The notes under the pieces were generated by a model. That model worked only from the letters and a program-made list of their open reading frames with translations. It ran no database searches and was not told the origin of the DNA. A DNA stretch of 64,000 bases from an uncultured Saprospiraceae bacterium. GTDB taxonomy: Bacteria > Bacteroidota > Bacteroidia > Chitinophagales > Saprospiraceae. This document shows positions 43,494 through 51,897 of the stretch, one piece after another. Position 1 is the stretch's first letter, and each line of letters starts with the position of its first letter. The DNA lies in the NCBI GenBank assembly GCA_937928045.1, contig CALFWO010000029.1, positions 62,001 through 126,000 of the forward strand, given 5' to 3'. A program made the position numbers and the translations under genes.

Positions 43494-45905
43494 TTAGTTT
43501 GAGAATAAATATTTTTTGCGTTCTAAAAGTTGTTCCAATTCATTGGCAATAACCTCATTGATCACCAAACTTCCGTCAAGGTTTCTGATAACAATTTTTA
43601 ATTTTAGTAAACGTTGTAAATTTTTTCTATAATTTTTATCAAAGGGACTTCCAAAAATTCTTCGCAACCGATAATCTGAAGTAACTTTCTGAAGCATCAT
43701 TGTTGACAATAACACAGCCGAATCTGGCGTAAGAAAATCCGGCAAAGAATAATTTTGTAAAGGTTTTAAACCAATTTTATCCTCTTCAACATCTTCTACA
43801 CTTGATATCCATAAATTAAGAGCGTCTCCAATGTTTGATTTAGCCTGCTTATTGATTTTACTAATTCGTTTTTGGAAAGCTTGTGCAGATATCTCATCAC
43901 CTTCTTTATCGACCAATGTTTTATGAGTTGCTCCATGTCTAATTAAAATTGCTTTCGCAATTTCTTTTTGATTCATTTTATCTAAATTAATTTCGGCTTG
44001 GAAGGCGGAGTTTAATTTATACACCGTATTTAAATGGACCTTGAGCCAATTGCTCATGGCTACCATAAAAAATAGATGCTTTGGGGTATTGTCAATAAAA
44101 TCAATCAACGCTCTGGTATTTTTGCCAAGCAAGATTTCTTGACTAGCCCAAAGTTCTAAGTCGTCTATCCAAACTAAAGATTGAGTATCGTCTGAATGTT
44201 GACGAATAAATTCCAAGGCCGGAGCCAATTCATATGTGGTAATAAATTTCCTTCCTTTTACCCGGATCAAACTGTTTGGTGTAACCCTAATTGTATTCTT
44301 TGGAAAATGTTGATTCGCAATTTTTTCTCCAAACAATGATTTCCCAGAGAGTCTTCGGCCGGTTACTAATGTGTTTCCGCGAAAACCATTTTTCCAAGCT
44401 GCTAAACTTTCTTCAAAATGGGCCAAGTGTTTCTCTCTTCCTATCCAAAAAGATTCGCCAATGTAGCCTTTTGTCAAAAAGATAGAAGCGTACTGACCAT
44501 ATTCAACTTTGGTTTCTTGGCTATTGATGGCACGAACAACTTTTTCCGAAAAACTCAACTTTTCTTCTCGCTCAACATCTTTCTTTATTCTGCTAATAAA
44601 ATTTTTGCCGCGCTGATATTGTGTACTCAAAAAAGTAACAACTTCGTTTTGACCAAGATCTAAATTTCCAATAGTTGATTGAATTGAAATTGGTAGAAAC
44701 TTATCTGGATTCTTATAGACGTTTTTAAAATTAAAGTCCTTAGCCATCCTTACATCCATCTGATTCGAAAGTAAATCTATTTTACTAATCCAATCTTTCG
44801 CTCGCAGAATATAATTTTCCAAGGGTTGTGTTGCTACTTCTCTTTCTCCTTGGATCACTTTACTTTCCTTGTCCCCTTTAGATAAAATACTGGCTCTATT
44901 TTGAACATTGATTAAGGCCATTTTAAGATTGCCTTCCAGATTTTCAGTGTACTCCCAAAGTTCGTACATCAATGGTAGAATTTCAGTATCAAGCCAATCT
45001 TTTATTTTACCTTTAAAATCAATCTCATTTTGCAAAACAATTCCTTCTCTTGATCCAACAGGAAAAGTAAGTGCGTCTCCAATCTTTTCCAAACGTTCTC
45101 TTAACGATTCATTGAAAACGTTAAGATGATCTTGTAGTTTTATTTCACCATCAAGATCTTCTAGGAATGAAGCAACAGCTCTAGGTTTTTCATCAATATT
45201 ATTTTCAACATAAGATGAAGCCATTTTGGCTTTCTCCATAAATTGATTGAACTCTTTCTCACAAACCCGAGGCGTGTTGGCAATACTTTCTTCAATTTCT
45301 TGAAAAATGATGGCCACTTTGTTCAGCCGATTATTTGAAGACAAAATTTCTTCAACTTGTTTTTCAATTAACTTAATCTGACCGTGGTAAATCGGCCATG
45401 GATTGTTCTGCAAGTCATACTGTAAAACATGATCAGAAATTTTACTTTCATCGCTGATGAGTTTTTTGACACCTTGCGAATAGTATTTGCTTAGAAAGGA
45501 TATTGCTTTGTCAATAACAACTAAAGAACTTTTCTTTTGTGCAATCAATTGAGCTTCTTCAACATTTCCCAATCTAAAAAGCAGATCTGATTTTTGATGC
45601 TGAATCAAAACATCTCTCAAAAGTAATTTGAAAGACTTGGCCGCTTCTACCCAATCAAAACAAACAAAATAGTTCGACAAGTTCTTCTTGTTGTCGGCTG
45701 TAGAAGGTTCAGTTTCTTTGACTTGACTATCGATTAAATCTTGAAATGCGGTGTGACCAATATTTTTTGCGGCATCCAAACTCAATTCTAACATGTCTGA
45801 CAACTCCTTTGAACCAGAAGTCGTCAGTAGAGATTCGGCCAGTTTCTCTCTATGAACCTCAAGACTTTGAATGAATGTCGTGATGTAGATGTTTGATACT
45901 TCCAT
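43494..45905 (-). CDS. Large P-loop ATPase of unknown family
   Basis: 803 residues, soluble, no signal peptide. Residues 1-450 are helical with coiled-coil character. The P-loop is GRRLSGKS (516-523) and Walker B is SLVWIDDLELW (576-586), followed by MVAMSNW (sensor 1-like) near 614. An IWIGREKHL box (487-493) precedes the P-loop as in STAND/AAA-type ATPases that begin with a GRE motif. A winged-helix-like region (RLLKLKIVIRNLDGSLVI) ends the protein. I do not recognise a named family. First gene of a unit with an MscS-like protein (6 bp) and an antiporter (ATGA overlap), so it probably controls or senses for these membrane proteins. Confidence 0.75.
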   Translation of the reverse strand: MEVSNIYITTFIQSLEVHREKLAESLLTTSGSKELSDMLELSLDAAKNIGHTAFQDLIDSQVKETEPSTADNKKNLSNYFVCFDWVEAAKSFKLLLRDVLIQHQKSDLLFRLGNVEEAQLIAQKKSSLVVIDKAISFLSKYYSQGVKKLISDESKISDHVLQYDLQNNPWPIYHGQIKLIEKQVEEILSSNNRLNKVAIIFQEIEESIANTPRVCEKEFNQFMEKAKMASSYVENNIDEKPRAVASFLEDLDGEIKLQDHLNVFNESLRERLEKIGDALTFPVGSREGIVLQNEIDFKGKIKDWLDTEILPLMYELWEYTENLEGNLKMALINVQNRASILSKGDKESKVIQGEREVATQPLENYILRAKDWISKIDLLSNQMDVRMAKDFNFKNVYKNPDKFLPISIQSTIGNLDLGQNEVVTFLSTQYQRGKNFISRIKKDVEREEKLSFSEKVVRAINSQETKVEYGQYASIFLTKGYIGESFWIGREKHLAHFEESLAAWKNGFRGNTLVTGRRLSGKSLFGEKIANQHFPKNTIRVTPNSLIRVKGRKFITTYELAPALEFIRQHSDDTQSLVWIDDLELWASQEILLGKNTRALIDFIDNTPKHLFFMVAMSNWLKVHLNTVYKLNSAFQAEINLDKMNQKEIAKAILIRHGATHKTLVDKEGDEISAQAFQKRISKINKQAKSNIGDALNLWISSVEDVEEDKIGLKPLQNYSLPDFLTPDSAVLLSTMMLQKVTSDYRLRRIFGSPFDKNYRKNLQRLLKLKIVIRNLDGSLVINEVIANELEQLLERKKYLFSN

Positions 45906-46022
45906 TTAATTGCTATGTCGACTTATTTCTACTGATTTGTAGCCAAATTCCTTGGCGATCATATTTTAGTTTCCATGGCTAACATAACGCCAAGTTAGGC
46001 ATACGTATGATAAAAAAAAGCA

Positions 46023-46289
46023 ATGAGTTACTTTTTCCGACCAAAGCTCAATTTTAGGCTCAATGCTTCATTTCATACGACCGAATCTTGGACAAGTTCA
46101 TTTTTTTTTAAGCTTAAGCATATAGACAAAAAAAAGAATCCCGAAGTAGTTCGCTGCGAATTTTCGCTAAAAACGACTGAAAATCAGATAGAAACGTTTT
46201 TTTCCTCAATAAAACGAGATCAGGTCAAAGAAAGCTTGAACGACATAATAAGGTACTTCAATCGAGAATTGGGTACAAACATCACATAA
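46023..46289 (+). CDS. Possible small protein, unknown
   Basis: 88 residues from an ATG preceded by a run of A. The C-terminal half is amphipathic helix-like (ENQIETFFSSIKRDQVKESLNDIIRYFNREL). Lies between the ATPase and the TonB receptor and is not overlapped by another gene, but the first half is poor in known motifs. May be real or a chance frame. Confidence 0.4.
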   Translation: MSYFFRPKLNFRLNASFHTTESWTSSFFFKLKHIDKKKNPEVVRCEFSLKTTENQIETFFSSIKRDQVKESLNDIIRYFNRELGTNIT

Positions 46290-46418
46290 AATCAAATCAT
46301 ATTTTGTATGTTTATCTTCGGACGTAGTCCCTTAAAACCATCTCGCAGAGCTAATTCGACGTTTATTAAAGTAATTTTTTGGACTCCGAATTCAACCAAA
46401 TAATCGTTAAAACTTCTT

Positions 46419-49247
46419 ATGTCAACAAAAACAAGGCTAATCCCTGCTCTACTTTGCCTATTATTCTTATCACTAACCGCTGATAGTCAGACTGTTATTA
46501 AAGGTGAGATATTGGATGCAAGTAACAATGATCCCTTAATCGGAGCAACGGCATTGATCAAAGGGACAACTACTGGAACCACTTCGGATTGGGATGGTTC
46601 TTTTGAGCTAATCATAGATCAAGATCTACCCATAGAACTGGAGTTCTCTTACATTGGTTATGCTCCTAAAACTGTCTTAGTAACAGAGAAAAAACGAATT
46701 TCAGTAAGTCTTGAAGAAGATGCCGTAGTGATCGAAGGCGTAGAAGTTACTGGAAGTAGAATATCAGATAAACAGAAAGAATCTCCGTTAACCGTGGAAG
46801 CAATGGATTTGATTGCTATTAAAGAAACTCCTGCAGCTGATTTTTATGATGGTCTTGGATCGTTGAAAGGCGTTGATTTAACAGCAGCGAGTTTAGGATT
46901 CAAAGTGGTCAATACAAGAGGCTTTAATAGTACAAGCCCAGTAAGATCTCTTCAAATAATTGACGGCGTTGATAATCAGGCTCCAGGGTTGAACTTTTCC
47001 TTAGGTAACTTTCTTGGAACCTCAGAATTAGATGTCAACAAAGTTGAGTTGGTCGTTGGAGCAAGTTCTGCTTTTTATGGACCGAATGCCTTTAATGGAG
47101 TGATCAGTATGGAGACAAGAGATCCATTCTTCCATAAAGGATTATCAGCCATGGTTAAAGCTGGGGAAAGAAATATGATCAAATCTGCGGTCCGTTGGGC
47201 GGATGCCATTAATAACAAAGAAGGAGATGCACTGCTTGCTTATAAATTTAATTTAGAATTCTTACGCGCAGATGATTGGGTCGCGGACAATTACGATCCA
47301 GTTGATGGTAGCAGAGTTGATCGAGATAACCCTGGAGGTTTTGATGCTGTAAATATTTACGGAGATGAATATCAAAGTGCTAATGATTTTTCTACGGCTA
47401 CCTTATCTCAGTATCCTGGACTGGGTGCTTTCTACAGAACTGGTTACAAAGAAGAAGATCTTGTTGATTACAACACCAAAAATTTAAAAGCAAACATTGG
47501 AGTTTATTTGAGACTAGATCCTTCCAAGCAAGAACAGTCTGCAGAACTTTCATTTAAATCTAGTTTCGGTTCTGGAACCACAGTTTATCAAGGAGACAAC
47601 CGATTCAGCTTAAAAAATATTAGCTTCTTACAGAATGTAGTAGAATTAAAAAAGAGGAATACTTATTTCTTAAGGGCCTATTCAACTAGAACTAGGGCCG
47701 GAGATTCTTATGATCCTTACTTCACTGCACTGCAGTTACAAGAAAGAGCAAAATCAAATGGTCAATGGTCAAATGACTTTGTAGACTATTGGTTGAGAGA
47801 TATTAATCCTTTGGTTGATGAAACCAATTTCCCAGAATTACAATTTATTTATGATAGCAATGGCTATATCATAGGTTCATCTATTGACCCAGATGAATAT
47901 GAAAACTGGTTAGGAAGTAATACTGAGAACATCAATGATTGGCATTCAATGACACAAGCATTTGCAAATGCTCAAAATGATGGAATTGGAGCCGAGCCTA
48001 ACGTTGCATTTTTTGAACCAGGTACAGCAAGATTTGATGAAGCCTTTAATGACATTACCAGTAAACTAAGATCGGAAGGAGGAACAAGATTCTTTGACAA
48101 CTCTTCTTTGTACCATGCACATGGAGAATATACTTTCAGACCAACTTGGATGGATAAGATTACCGTTGGAGCTAATGCTAGACTTTACGCACCGGAATCG
48201 AAAGGAACTGTTTTTTCAGATACAGCTGATGTTAAAATTAGAAATAGAGAAGTTGGATTTTATGCTGGAGTCGAGAAATCTTTTATTGATAACAAATTGA
48301 AATTAACAGTAGCAACAAGAGCGGATAAAAACGAAAACTTTGACTTTGTTGTTTCCCCTGCTGGATCAGTGGTCTTTACTCCAAGCAAAAATAATTTCTT
48401 CAGAGCTTCTTTCTCTTCAGCCATTCGTAATCCGACCTTGGCGGATCAATACTTAAGTCTAAATGTAGGAAGGGCCATTTTAGCAGGAAATCTTAATGGC
48501 GCCCAGAATTTGGTGACTGTTCCCTCACTGCTTACTTTCTTTGAAACTTTGCAATCTGAGTCTTTAGATTCCTTTGATATCGCCCCAGTTCAACCAGAAA
48601 AAGTTAAGACTTTTGAATTGGGATACAGAACTACGCTTTTTGAAAAATTATATGTTGATGCGGGATACTACTACAGTATTTATAATCAATTTTTAGGATT
48701 CAACATTGGTGTAGACTTTGAATACGATGCTGCTTCTGGAGTAGTTAGAAAAGCACAGGCATTTAGATATGCGGCCAACTCCACTTCGCAAGTAACGACT
48801 CAAGGATTTTCCATTGGGCTAAATTATTATTTACCGAAGAATCTTGCTTTAAATGGGAACTACTCCTTCAACGAATTGCTAAAAGGCAATGAGGATGATC
48901 CGATTATTCCGGCTTTTAATACCCCAACTCATAAATTCAATCTTGGACTTTCAGGAAGAGATATGAAAATTAGATTGGGTGGAACAGTTTTAAAAGGCAT
49001 TGGATTTAGTGTCAACTATAAATGGATAGAGGGATTCCTATTTGAAGGTTCTCCTCAATTTTCAGGATTCATTCCGAGCTATGACATGCTTGATGCTCAA
49101 ATTAATTTTGGGCTTCCTAAAATAAATTCTACAGTAAAAATTGGAGCATCTAATATATTAAATAACAAAAGTTTCCAAACCTACGGTGGACCAAGAATTG
49201 GTCGATTGGCATATGTAACATTTACCTATGATTGGAAAAAGAAGTAA
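46419..49247 (+). CDS. TonB-dependent receptor with carboxypeptidase-like N-domain
   Basis: 942 residues. Signal peptide (LLCLLFLSLTADSQ), then a carboxypeptidase-D regulatory-like domain (VIKGEILDASNNDPLIGATALIKGTTTGTTSDWDG, about 25-60), a plug (VEVTGSRISDKQKES; LQIIDGVDNQAPG; VVGASSAFYGPNAFNGVISMETRDP) and a beta barrel ending in VTFTYDWKKK. Functions as an energised outer-membrane importer; the ligand is unknown. The next gene, a secreted hydrolase-fold protein, starts 36 bp later and probably works with it. Confidence 0.92.
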   Translation: MSTKTRLIPALLCLLFLSLTADSQTVIKGEILDASNNDPLIGATALIKGTTTGTTSDWDGSFELIIDQDLPIELEFSYIGYAPKTVLVTEKKRISVSLEEDAVVIEGVEVTGSRISDKQKESPLTVEAMDLIAIKETPAADFYDGLGSLKGVDLTAASLGFKVVNTRGFNSTSPVRSLQIIDGVDNQAPGLNFSLGNFLGTSELDVNKVELVVGASSAFYGPNAFNGVISMETRDPFFHKGLSAMVKAGERNMIKSAVRWADAINNKEGDALLAYKFNLEFLRADDWVADNYDPVDGSRVDRDNPGGFDAVNIYGDEYQSANDFSTATLSQYPGLGAFYRTGYKEEDLVDYNTKNLKANIGVYLRLDPSKQEQSAELSFKSSFGSGTTVYQGDNRFSLKNISFLQNVVELKKRNTYFLRAYSTRTRAGDSYDPYFTALQLQERAKSNGQWSNDFVDYWLRDINPLVDETNFPELQFIYDSNGYIIGSSIDPDEYENWLGSNTENINDWHSMTQAFANAQNDGIGAEPNVAFFEPGTARFDEAFNDITSKLRSEGGTRFFDNSSLYHAHGEYTFRPTWMDKITVGANARLYAPESKGTVFSDTADVKIRNREVGFYAGVEKSFIDNKLKLTVATRADKNENFDFVVSPAGSVVFTPSKNNFFRASFSSAIRNPTLADQYLSLNVGRAILAGNLNGAQNLVTVPSLLTFFETLQSESLDSFDIAPVQPEKVKTFELGYRTTLFEKLYVDAGYYYSIYNQFLGFNIGVDFEYDAASGVVRKAQAFRYAANSTSQVTTQGFSIGLNYYLPKNLALNGNYSFNELLKGNEDDPIIPAFNTPTHKFNLGLSGRDMKIRLGGTVLKGIGFSVNYKWIEGFLFEGSPQFSGFIPSYDMLDAQINFGLPKINSTVKIGASNILNNKSFQTYGGPRIGRLAYVTFTYDWKKK

Positions 49248-49282
49248 AACAGAAATTTAAAAATTAATCAAACTTATCATTT

Positions 49283-50926
49283 ATGCAAAATTTTAACAAG
49301 AACCTTATTTTAATCCTCTTGGTGATGCTGAGTTATTCAGCATTCTCTCAGAGATATCTTACTGAAGTTTTTGATGACGTTCAGGTAACAAGTGATGTTA
49401 CTTATGGGCAGAATACGACATTATTATTCATCGCACAGCTAGGTCCTGTAAAGGAAGATCTAAAAATGGATGTGTACGAACCAGTAAACGACAATGTAAC
49501 CGAACGACCTTTAGTTATACTGTTACACACTGGAAACTTTTTACCTAGAATTGTGAATGGTGGTATCATGGGTACTAAATCAGATAGTTCTGCTGTAGAA
49601 ATCGCAACTCGCCTAGCCAAAATGGGATATGTTGTGGCTTCAGTTGATTACAGACTAGGATGGAATCCTGCTGCTCCCTCTCAACCATTAAGAGCACTTG
49701 GATTAATCCAGGCAGCTTATAGAGGAATTCAAGATGCGAGATCAGCTGTACGTTTTTTCAGAAACGACGCAGCCAATGCTGACCTTTACAAAATCGATAG
49801 TGACAAAGTTGCTGTTTGGGGTAATGGTACTGGTGGATACATTGGACTAGGTATGGCTACACTTGACAGTTACAATGAAATTCTTATGACTGAAATGCCA
49901 GCTGGTAAGTTCTTCTTCGATAGTGACGGAGATCCTAATACACCAGATATTCCAATGGTCGTTCCCACTTACCATGGTGATATTGAAGGTAAATTAGAAG
50001 TAATTGCTCCAGCAGATGGATTTGGATACAGCATGGGAGATACTTCAAGCTTTTCTAATTGGCCAGATGAATCTTCTGAGGTTCAATTGGTATTAAACGT
50101 TGGTGGTGCTTTAGGAGATATTTCTTGGTTAGATGAAAATTCTGCTCCAATTATTTCTTTCCATCACTACCTTGATCCATTCGCTCCTTATGAAAGTGAC
50201 GTTTTAAGAGTTCCTGGAACAAATGACCTAATCGTTGAAGTTCAAGGTTCGAGAGCGATTGCTGAAAAGCAAAATACACTTGGAAATAACCAACCATTTA
50301 TAGACGCTAATATTAGTGATGAGTGGACAACTGCCGCAATGAACAATTCTGCAATTGCAGGACATGACTATTACGAGGCATTATCTCCGAAAGTTGACCC
50401 TGCGAATGTTCTTGGAACGATAGAAGGTGTAGTTATTGACTGGTGGGATCCAGAAGCAGTACCTGGAGATTTAAGTAATCCTATGATGCTTCCTTGGAAT
50501 CAGTTGCCAAACACCTTAGCCGATCCTAACGGAACAATTACTTTTGATCAGTCAGGAATGGCTTCCAACATTGGACAAGGTCCAGACAAAGCTAAAACCA
50601 ACATTGATTCCTTAATCGGATTCTTTGCTCCTAGAGCTGTTGCTGTTATGGGTCTAACGACTGGAACAGAAAATATCGCTGCGGAAGAAGTAGCTATGGA
50701 AATTGCTCCAAACCCAACTTCTTCTATTTTCAACATTACTTCAAATGTTGATTCGCCAATTCAGCAAGTAAGAATCTTCGACCTTAATGGGCGACTAGTT
50801 CGTCAGTATGATGCGGTAAACGAAAATAAATTAACTGTTGATCGTTCAAATCTTGCATCAGGTATGCATATCGTAATGGTAACCTTTGAAGAGGGCGTCG
50901 TTTCGAAAAAAGTAATGTTCAACTAA
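49283..50926 (+). CDS. Secreted alpha/beta-hydrolase-fold protein lacking the serine nucleophile, with T9SS domain
   Basis: 547 residues: signal peptide (LMLSYSAFSQ), an alpha/beta hydrolase domain (VILLHTGNFLPR at 78-89, YVVASVDYRLGWNP at 116-129) and a C-terminal T9SS domain (EIAPNPTSSIFNITS ... GMHIVMVTFEEGVVSKKVMFN). In the nucleophile elbow, where GxSxGG is expected, the protein has GNGTGG (180-185): the serine position is glycine. So hydrolysis in the usual way is unlikely; binding to a ligand for the adjacent TonB receptor is possible (inference). A strong terminator follows. Confidence 0.8.
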   Translation: MQNFNKNLILILLVMLSYSAFSQRYLTEVFDDVQVTSDVTYGQNTTLLFIAQLGPVKEDLKMDVYEPVNDNVTERPLVILLHTGNFLPRIVNGGIMGTKSDSSAVEIATRLAKMGYVVASVDYRLGWNPAAPSQPLRALGLIQAAYRGIQDARSAVRFFRNDAANADLYKIDSDKVAVWGNGTGGYIGLGMATLDSYNEILMTEMPAGKFFFDSDGDPNTPDIPMVVPTYHGDIEGKLEVIAPADGFGYSMGDTSSFSNWPDESSEVQLVLNVGGALGDISWLDENSAPIISFHHYLDPFAPYESDVLRVPGTNDLIVEVQGSRAIAEKQNTLGNNQPFIDANISDEWTTAAMNNSAIAGHDYYEALSPKVDPANVLGTIEGVVIDWWDPEAVPGDLSNPMMLPWNQLPNTLADPNGTITFDQSGMASNIGQGPDKAKTNIDSLIGFFAPRAVAVMGLTTGTENIAAEEVAMEIAPNPTSSIFNITSNVDSPIQQVRIFDLNGRLVRQYDAVNENKLTVDRSNLASGMHIVMVTFEEGVVSKKVMFN

Positions 50927-50952
50927 GAATAAATAATCAGACAAATACGGAA

Positions 50953-50981
50953 GGGCTGCAACGAAAGTTGTGGCCCTTTTT
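50953..50981 (+). terminator. Rho-independent terminator
   Basis: GGGCTGCAAC-GAAA-GTTGTGGCCC, a 10-bp stem with two G-U pairs and a GAAA tetraloop, followed by five Ts. Ends the TonB receptor/hydrolase-like operon. Confidence 0.85.
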
Positions 50982-51042
50982 ATTGTAAGCCTGGTTTTTA
51001 ATATTTTCAAACTTGTCTGCCCACGAGAATTAATTAATTTAT

Positions 51043-51693
51043 TTACTCTGAAGCATTTCTAATTTCAATTTCTGTTTTCTTCAACAATTGTATCAGATCA
51101 CTATTTATAGCCACTAATGATTCAAGCTCCGGAATCTCATTGTCTTGGAAACCTTTTATCATCTTCATTGCTATTTTAACCTTTAGTGCCTCCAAACCAT
51201 TTTCAAGATGTTCTCTATTCAAATTGATTTTATCTATCTCTCGTTGATACGGTTCGATCTTCTTTAAGAATTCCTTTTCATTATTCGAACTCAAAAGTGC
51301 TAACGATTTACTTAATACAGTATCATTGCTAATATTATTAATATGACTATTTGCACTTGTCCAAACTTTTTCAACCACATTTTTATATTCAATCAATTCC
51401 TCAGCACTATCTCTAAAGGCAAATATTTTCGTCTGAATATTATCTTTTAAATCTTCTAGTTCCCTATTGCCTTTACAAGCTTCATTAAACAACTCATTCA
51501 CCATGTCCTCTTGATAACTATTATACCTCGGGTATACGAGATCAGATGTACTTAGTTCTTCCTTCAATAGAACCTTTGGTGTTTCGATTTCAACATTTAG
51601 CTTTCCTTCCACTTTACTTGGTCGGCTCTTTGCACAGGAAGAAAAAAAAGCTGAACAAATCACTAGTCCAATTAAAAAATAATTAGTTTTCAT
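51043..51693 (-). CDS. Lipoprotein of unknown function
   Basis: 216 residues from the ATG at 51693, which opens a lipoprotein signal (MKTNYFLIGLVICSAFFSSC). The frame extends further upstream but the extra residues are unlikely. The mature chain is helical with coiled-coil-like stretches (NRELEDLKDNIQTKIFAF, EPYQREIDKINLNREHLENGLEALK). No known family. Isolated, convergent to the upstream terminator. Confidence 0.65.
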   Translation of the reverse strand: MKTNYFLIGLVICSAFFSSCAKSRPSKVEGKLNVEIETPKVLLKEELSTSDLVYPRYNSYQEDMVNELFNEACKGNRELEDLKDNIQTKIFAFRDSAEELIEYKNVVEKVWTSANSHINNISNDTVLSKSLALLSSNNEKEFLKKIEPYQREIDKINLNREHLENGLEALKVKIAMKMIKGFQDNEIPELESLVAINSDLIQLLKKTEIEIRNASE

Positions 51694-51858
51694 ATCAATA
51701 TTTTTGCGATCCCAACTATTAAATAGTTGGCAACTTTGAATTAAAAAAATGCTAATTGCAATTTCCAATAAAGCAATGAATTCCTTTCAATTTAATAGAC
51801 CAAATGATAATTTCAAATGATTAACTTACCGCTCCCTAATCGCCTTCAATAATTTCCA

Positions 51859-51866
51859 TAACTTTG
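51859..51866 (+). promoter_or_regulatory. Putative -7 box of the DUF5686 gene
   Basis: TAACTTTG matches TAnnTTTG, 31 bp before the ATG at 51898. Confidence 0.45.
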
Positions 51867-51897
51867 CGTTACTAAGGTAGAAACACTAAAATCAACT

